NCBI GenBank assembly: GCA_946811695.1 | Contig: OX328128.1 | Coordinates: 78,500,606 to 78,564,605, forward strand | DNA from: Gonocerus acuteangulatus | Lineage: Eukaryota; Arthropoda; Insecta; Hemiptera; Coreidae | DNA: 64,000 nucleotides | Direction of reading: 5' to 3' | Shown here: piece after piece, positions 58,801 to 64,000 of the stretch | Position numbering within the stretch: position 1 is the first letter of the stretch | How the letters are laid out: each line of letters starts with the position of its first letter | Position numbers and translations under genes: made by a program | The notes under the pieces: model-generated | What the model saw: only the letters and a program-made list of their open reading frames with translations | Database searches by the model: none | What the model was told of the DNA's origin: nothing

Positions 58801-60936
58801 TGATCGTTTTGGTATGTTTTGCTTTGGAATAGCTGCTTAGTACGTTGTAGATAGATATAGACCATGAGAGAGGAAATGGTAGTACATTAAAACTAACCTG
58901 ATCGTTTTGGTATGTTTTGCTTTGGAATAGCTGCTTAGTACGTTGTAGATAGATATAGACCATGAGAGAGGAAATGGTAGTACATTAAAACTAACCTGAT
59001 CGTTTTGGTATGTTTTGCTTTGGAATAGCTGCTTAGTACGTTGTAGATAGATATAGACCATGAGAGAGGAAATGGTAGTACATTAAAACTAACCTGATCG
59101 TTTTGGTATGTTTTGCTTTGGAATAGCTGCTTAGTACGTTGTAGATAGATATAGACCATGAGAGAGGAAATGGTAGTACATTAAAACTAACCTGATCGTT
59201 TTGGTATGTTTTGCTTTGGAATAGCTGCTTAGTACGTTGTAGATAGATATAGACCATGAGAGAGGAAATGGTAGTACATTAAAACTAACCTGATCGTTTT
59301 GGTATGTTTTGCTTTGGAATAGCTGCTTAGTACGTTGTAGATAGATATAGACCATGAGAGAGGAAATGGTAGTACATTAAAACTAACCTGATCGTTTTGG
59401 TATGTTTTGCTTTGGAATAGCTGCTTAGTACGTTGAATGTAGAGCAATATAGAACTGAATGTTCTTATAGCGTCTGAATATCGTCTCATCATCATATAAG
59501 CAAACCCAACGTAATATGAGGTAGAGATCTGGCAAGCTGGAACATGAGAATACTACCATTCCATGGTTAGTTGTATTACTAATAACTCTTAAATTTTATT
59601 AATAAAGAGAAAAGAGGTTTAGATCTACCTTTTTGTGAATTTCTATATTTTCTAATACTTTGATTGCTTGATAGTAGTCTCCAAGCTGAGAGTGAAGCCG
59701 TAGGAGTCCTACAAGGCTGAAATATCCGAGCATTTTATAGAGAGAATGACGTCCGAACTTCCCAGCCACTGAATCAGGATCGCCTCCACTTGCATACACC
59801 TACACAAACAATTCATAAACATAGAATAAAATCAAAATATCATACAAGACAATACATATGCTTTTATTCTTCTTATATTGTAATATAGAGAAAATAATTA
59901 TATTTTTTAAAATGAATAGAGAAATATACTTATGGATAAATGTAATTAACCACTTAAACGCACTGAGCGCATATATGAAAAGCAGCCCACACCCCCGCTC
60001 GAGACAAATATTTGCGGCGTGGGTTCTATACACGACACAATCAGCTTGACTCCAAAAACTCTTTCACGTGCGTTTACAAAGTCTCCATCAAAAAGTAGGA
60101 TGAAAACATTTATATTTAAGCTTTGAAACAGGAAAAACGGTATAGTAAGAACAAGAAGAGCAGTTGAAACCGGGAGAGCCATGATCTTATCTTACATTTA
60201 CGGTGTAAATTGACCCGGCCCACCCTTCACCATGTGCAGATGCTCGTCCTGCACGACCGTTAGTGATTATAAGGGTAATGACACCAAAAATGGCACCAGA
60301 CATACGAAACATAACATAAATATGTAGAGAGACAAAATTAATAAATATAAAAAAAAAATTCTAAAAAATGTATGTGTAAACCCATTTGAGACTAATAGTC
60401 ACTTTTGTGCCAAGGCCATTTCTTCACTTCGGACCTGAAAGCCAATAGCTTTCTGCAAAATAGCTTTTTGCGATATCTAGGGGTACATTTTATAAGCTCT
60501 AGTCACACATGTATCCGCTAAAGCTCATAAAATGTAGTTTGAGCTTATTGAATGGGGGTTTCTTTCTGCTTCTCAGCCCCTTTGCATAGTTAGGGCCCCT
60601 CTGAAGGGCCTTATTTGTGTTTTAGGAGTTGTTGTGTACAAAGAGACCATGTTACATAGACATTATACCAATGCTGAGATACTTGACTTGATATTATTAA
60701 TAAAAAAAAAAAAAAAGAAGAAAAAAAAAAAACTGGGCCGAAGCCCCGAATGAGAAAATGGTGATAGAAAACTTTTTATTTTTATTTATATTGAATAAAG
60801 AGCTTGCGAAAGAAGCGATTCGCTCTTTTTCATATGTTGGCGGTAGAAACCACTGACAAACCAATTTCAATAAGGTTGCATAATATTTTGAGCATTGAAA
60901 ATTAAGTTAAAATGGAAAATCATAAATTCTCGAATT

Positions 60937-61010
<74 letters not shown>

Positions 61011-63715
61011 CACATATATCAATAGACATAGACATATATATTAGAAAAATTTTCCTAGAAAAAAGCCTGGAAATTTAAGGTTTTGAAATATTGTGTCCAT
61101 TACTTTACTTCACGTTAAGTCATACATGTTATTATAATTTCAACAATGTGTGTATTCTAAATGTAATTGTAGATTTTTGTATCTTTGAGGTGGGTGATTA
61201 TTGTGTTTATATGTGGACTGTCATCTGTCAAGAGTTCAGTCATGTCATAGAAAACTTTTTAAAGAAATAAATAACAAAATCGTATTAGAATAAATAAGAA
61301 GAGATGGACTGGAGGCTCAGCCATTTTAATGCTTAATCCTATGAATCCAGAAGAGAAAAACGGGCCGGGTTGCCATTTCGTAAGGGATAATGAAATAAAA
61401 TGTCGTATCATGTAAAAGATTAGCTGCCAAACAAGACATGGACATAACGATCATACTTGACCTTTCAATAAGGATGTGTGATTGGAAACAATCAGTTAAA
61501 AAAGAGAATTTTTATTTATTTACTTACTTTTAATTTATTTTTTCTCCATTATATAACTGTTTATAACTATTAGTTGTTCTGTGTGTATTTTTGCAAAAAA
61601 ATATCTTTATTCATTTAAATAATTATAATTAACACTAAAAAAAAAAAAAATTCCATACTTCCTCTATACCGTTAAGTAGTTTCATGTGGGATTGGATTGA
61701 AGATAGCTAAGATATTGGAATAGGCTAAATATTGGACTTCTTACCTCTAGTTGCTTCTTGATATTGGATTTATCCACCAAGGAATGGAGGACATTAAGGA
61801 CGCACAACACATTCCATACTTTGTTATTACTGTTAAGCTGTTCGATTTCAGTAATGTCCTTCTTTTGAAGGCGAGCTCTGTAAGGAAATAAAGCACGTGG
61901 ATAAAATAATCGAGAATAAAAATTTTAATATTAATTATAATGGGTTAATGATTGAATAATACAAATTTCTCGAGTCTTAAAGTGAATAATTTAGTAAAAT
62001 GTTTCTTGCTACCTGTACTGGGAGAAGCATTGGAATTGGTAGACAAACTCATCAACGAGTTCCCATAACCATTGATCAGGGAGTTCGAGGTCTACAGGTT
62101 TGTTCTCACCTGAAAAAAAAATATATATATAATTATTCAACTACTGGAGAGATAATTTTTCGAATGGAAGGGGGGGATGGTTGATCAAAGGACAAGTTGG
62201 GACAAATTGATAAAGAATAGCCAAAATATTAAGAAATCTCCAATTTTTTAATGTATTTCATTAATTTATATAATCATATGCAATTTGTATTGCTTTGTCA
62301 ATGAATTTATTTATATTGGAATGATGATCTAAGGACTCGTATCCTATGCACACAGACTAACTAATAAGAGAATTGATTTTTTTTTTTTTAAAGTAATGCA
62401 GATTTGAAAATACTCACTCAAAATGAAGTTCAATAGTTCACAATAATTATAAAATGAATTGAATCGTTGGTCCAATGTCAGTGAGCTTTGCATTCTTGCA
62501 TAAAGATGTCGGTAGTATAATTCTTTATACAAAATTAAAAAGACCTGCAAAATAAAAGAAAATTTGAATATATTCATTACATAGATTAGCCGTTTTTGTT
62601 TTTTTTAAAATTATTCACACTTCAATTAATTTTTTAAAAAAAGGAAATGTGTTAGCAAGTCAAGTAAATGAACGTTTCTTTAAGATCAGTAATACTGAAA
62701 GTGGTCTATAATGACCCCCAAGGGTCGATGACGACCTATAAGGGGTCCATAGTAGTGAAAAGATGAATTGGGTTCGGTAATATGTAAATGGGTTTCCACA
62801 ATATTAGAACTCATTGAAGTAGATTATTTAAGAACTTATGATTTACAAAGAACTAAAACGCTACAGTTTAAAAATGATAAGTAACTGATTTATCAAAAGA
62901 TATGCCGTTTACTCATCCTATATTATGGAAGTTAATTAACTTAAAAATACTAAGTTTAAATGGGGTCTCCCGTGGCCTAGTGGCTAGTGCCTTAGATTCA
63001 TATGCGGGAGATGGTGGGTTCGATCCCCACCGGCGGCAGGAATTTTCTCATCTTACAGCTCGGGAAAATTCCTCGCTGTGTCCTGGATGTCGGCGCTAAT
63101 GGCCTAGATGTCGATGCCCCGTAAAAGGAAAAAAAAAATTAAATTGATTAAGTTTAAATTGAATTAAGCCGCCAAACATGGGCTGGCAAAATTACCCCGA
63201 GGAGTACTGACTAACTATATCCGCTCTCTGTTTTGTTATGATTTCATATGAATTGTTTTCTTCTAACTTCTACCACTAGGAGTACTGTATCTGGTTCCTG
63301 TGTTAATAATGTAGGATGATCTTTTTTTACATGGAGGCGCTTTTATTATTAAAGATCAATAGACGAAAATGTGAAGTTTTTCCTCCTCACTACAGTTAGA
63401 AATCAGCCAAAACACATAAGACTTTGATGAATTTGTAAAAACATCAGTTAATCAGGAGAACCCGGAACCCCCAAAACCATAAAACATGGCAAGAGGTTTA
63501 CGAGAAAAAAACGTTTGGTGATCACTGGTTTAGATAGTCATATCAAATTGGAATATTTTCATGAGTTGTAATGATGAAGAAAAACATAATAATTATGGGA
63601 ATATTTAATTTTCTATTGTGAAAAATTAACCTGATCTTTTTCAACAAATCTTGCAACAGCCTGCTCATCTGGCCAAGGTCGATTTTCAAAATGTTTCTCA
63701 GTCATTTTTGGGAAG
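49904..63715 (-). CDS. EIF3L: Eukaryotic translation initiation factor 3 subunit L (ten coding exons, 5' end outside the window)
   Basis: Cytoplasmic subunit of the eIF3 complex, which scaffolds 43S pre-initiation complex assembly. Exons 5' to 3': 63715-63631, 62544-62418, 62109-62013, 61877-61745, 59799-59629, 59552-59388, 57406-57260, 56136-55973, 51547-51349, 50038-49904 (TAA 49906-49904). All are GT/AG with matching phases, about 473 codons. Human eIF3L has 564 aa, so roughly 90 N-terminal residues lie beyond the right edge. Conserved segments in order: [113 protein letters not shown] and KEPM; then the PCI region ([17 protein letters not shown]) and [20 protein letters not shown]. The sixth listed exon's 3' end and splice site are amplified in a 98-bp array in the next intron. 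Another mobile element begins about 9 nt after the donor of exon 56136-55973. Confidence 0.97.
50255..50850 (+). mobile_element. hAT-like MITE interrupted by a SINE
   Basis: Begins CAGGGTGTCTACTACTTTTG and continues after the SINE (50422-50640) with sequence matching 6380-6480 inverted and 10585-10700. Lies in the last EIF3L intron. Confidence 0.6.
50422..50640 (+). mobile_element. tRNA-derived SINE, family B (best-preserved copy)
   Basis: Head GAGGCCCGGTAGCCGTGAGT, B box GGGTTCGATTCCCAC, an A/G-rich middle, body AAAAGGGTGGTAACCTATAG + ATAACCC, and tail AATAATGGACGTTAAAAG. Useful as the family reference within this window. Confidence 0.9.
51103..51298 (-). mobile_element. tRNA-derived SINE, family B
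   Basis: Full-length minus-strand copy with B box GGGTTCGATTCCCAC. Flanks TTCAAATA (51088, 51299) suggest the target duplication. It ends 51 bp from the EIF3L exon at 51349. Confidence 0.85.
51800..52130. repeat. 30-31 bp minisatellite
   Basis: About ten units of AATCGATCTCCAAGGGCCGA + TCTTTTAATG with alternating endings (TTTTCAAAG / TTTTAATG). It stays open in one plus frame for 97 codons, and one in antisense, because 30-mers keep the frame. Related GATCGATCTT text recurs at 52590-52690. In an EIF3L intron. Confidence 0.9.
52799..54469. mobile_element. Fold-back element with poly-G tract and internal duplication
   Basis: The ends CAGTTATAGGTGGAA and TTCCATCTATAACTG are inverted. A direct duplicate of the left arm starts at 53327, and 53327-53775 is inverted relative to 54035-54469. 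Runs of G at 52905-52928 (24) and 53431-53448, and of C at 54351-54362, occupy the same place in each arm. Non-coding. It lies in the large EIF3L intron. Confidence 0.75.
55058..55962 (+). mobile_element. AGTCCGTCACGC element next to an EIF3L splice donor
   Basis: The left end is AGTCTGTCACACAGGAGCTG and the right end CCTTCGGAGGAAAGTGC, with TAAAA at both junctions (about 55054-55058 and 55961-55965). It has two AAACCCCCCC modules and (AT)n at 55762-55804. In the minus-strand transcript of EIF3L it begins about nine nucleotides into the intron after the exon ending at 55973. Confidence 0.75.
56140..57259. other. EIF3L intron with SINE tail fragment and an unexplained coding-like stretch
   Basis: 56701-56750 is a family-A SINE tail on the minus strand (GGTGCTAATGACCTCAGCAG, TTGATGCACC). 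On the minus strand 57182-57085 reads [20 protein letters not shown] + KDISVSPP, looks protein-like, but has no acceptor and does not fit eIF3L. I could not assign it. Confidence 0.4.
57577..59437 (-). repeat. 98-bp tandem array carrying an EIF3L exon end and splice donor
   Basis: Unit on the minus strand: 48 nt of exon (CAACGTACTAAGCAGCTATT + CCAAAGCAAAACATACCAAA + ACGATCAG) and 50 nt of intron beginning GTTAGTTTTAATG. The CAG/GTTAGT junction recurs exactly every 98 bp from 59388 down to 57624: 18 periods, 19 donors. Copies are essentially identical, apart from the last one or two at the 57.6-kb end. The most upstream copy is the functional exon. The intron part contains TTTCCTCTCTC and (CTAT)n. 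Since 98 is not a multiple of three, each phase is closed by a stop within two units. Confidence 0.98.
59800..61744. other. EIF3L intron with no gene recognised
   Basis: Contains a TTAA-flanked terminus-like sequence at 59947 (CCACTTAAACGCACTGAGCGC), (A)n at 60703-60731, and (AT)n at 60948-60999. A 78-codon minus frame at 60182-59946 starts with a hydrophobic stretch but has no recognised domain. Confidence 0.5.
62962..63148 (+). mobile_element. tRNA-derived SINE, family A (complete)
   Basis: Starts GGTCTCCCGTGGCCTAGTGG (A box), with B box GGGTTCGATCCCCACC, the body GGAATTTTCTCATCTTACAG, the tail GGCGCTAATGGCCTAGATGT + CGATGCCCCGTAAAA and poly-A. Exact duplication TAAGTTTAAAT at 62951-62961 and 63149-63159. 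Best reference copy of the family here; in an EIF3L intron. Confidence 0.92.
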
Positions 63716-64000
63716 CTGAAAAACAGAAATTAAATTAAGTCATCAAATCTTTATTATAAATTTTTTTGGGTCAAATTACAGATCATAAATTTATTGGATA
63801 ATAATATGAAGGAAATTATACTTAATACGTATAAAGATTAGAAAAATCAAAACAAAATAGAGAAATGTATTTTAAGCGCTAGATTGTCAGCTCTTTCAGT
63901 CCAGTTAGAACCAATAATCGTGATTACATACTGAACAGAATCGTCTGAATGTAGCATGAAATCAGCATGGTTTGTCTGTGTGTGTGCGCACGTGTATGTG
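63716..64000. other. EIF3L intron, right edge
   Basis: No further exon is readable before the window ends. (TG)n at 63976-64000. Confidence 0.6.

Noticed and set aside
57602..59495. Eighteen overlapping 74-codon frames on the minus strand
   Set aside because: They are the same 98-bp tandem unit read repeatedly; only the first 55 codons from 59552 are exon.
62962..63035. Genuine tRNA gene
   Set aside because: A and B boxes are present, but the cloverleaf is incomplete and the sequence continues into a SINE body and poly-A with target duplications; the same applies to the other SINE heads.

Overview
This is a window of an AT-rich animal nuclear genome, most likely an arthropod. It has small exons with GT/AG introns, abundant mariner, Helitron, LINE and tRNA-SINE copies, long (AT)n tracts and minisatellites. 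The species cannot be fixed from the sequence.

Three cellular genes are supported by exon-by-exon translation with consistent splice phases. (1) The last two coding exons of a plus-strand E(z)/EZH2 histone methyltransferase gene (4721-5754), covering the end of the SET domain. (2) A complete minus-strand GPATCH1 gene of 12 coding exons (26007 down to 11225; 775 codons plus stop). It is tail-to-tail with EZH2. (3) Ten minus-strand coding exons of EIF3L (63715 down to 49904; about 473 codons plus stop); its N-terminal exons lie beyond the right edge. A fourth cellular sequence, a broken inverted pair of LisH-domain (CEP20/FOPNL-like) copies, sits in a GPATCH1 intron at about 22.0-22.8 kb.

Layout: 0.8-4.06 kb holds a LINE 3' part and a Helitron remnant. 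The EZH2 3' end is at 4.7-5.8 kb, followed by a hAT-like repeat and a 27-28 bp minisatellite (7.7-8.6 kb). GPATCH1 occupies 11.2-26.0 kb, with introns full of SINEs, an interrupted mariner, piggyBac-like TTAA elements and fold-back repeats. The 26-49.9 kb stretch has no cellular gene that I can see. It is a nest of mobile elements: a deleted mariner, a TIR element inside a SINE, a 5S-rRNA-derived SINE inside a fold-back element, a three-level nest at 34.2-38.0 kb, a 77-bp satellite at 39.6-41.8 kb, a 1.9-kb palindrome at 42.0-43.9 kb, and a third SINE family with a LINE at 44-45.8 kb. EIF3L fills 49.9-63.7 kb.

The most unusual object is inside EIF3L. The 3' end of one exon (48 nt), its 5' splice site and 50 nt of intron have been amplified into a nearly identical 98-bp tandem array with 19 consecutive splice donors (57624-59388). 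Other notable points are a SINE that joins a 5S rRNA head to parts of two tRNA-SINE families, several insertions with clean target-site duplications, hammerhead-ribozyme-like cores in dispersed repeats, and many long hairpins.
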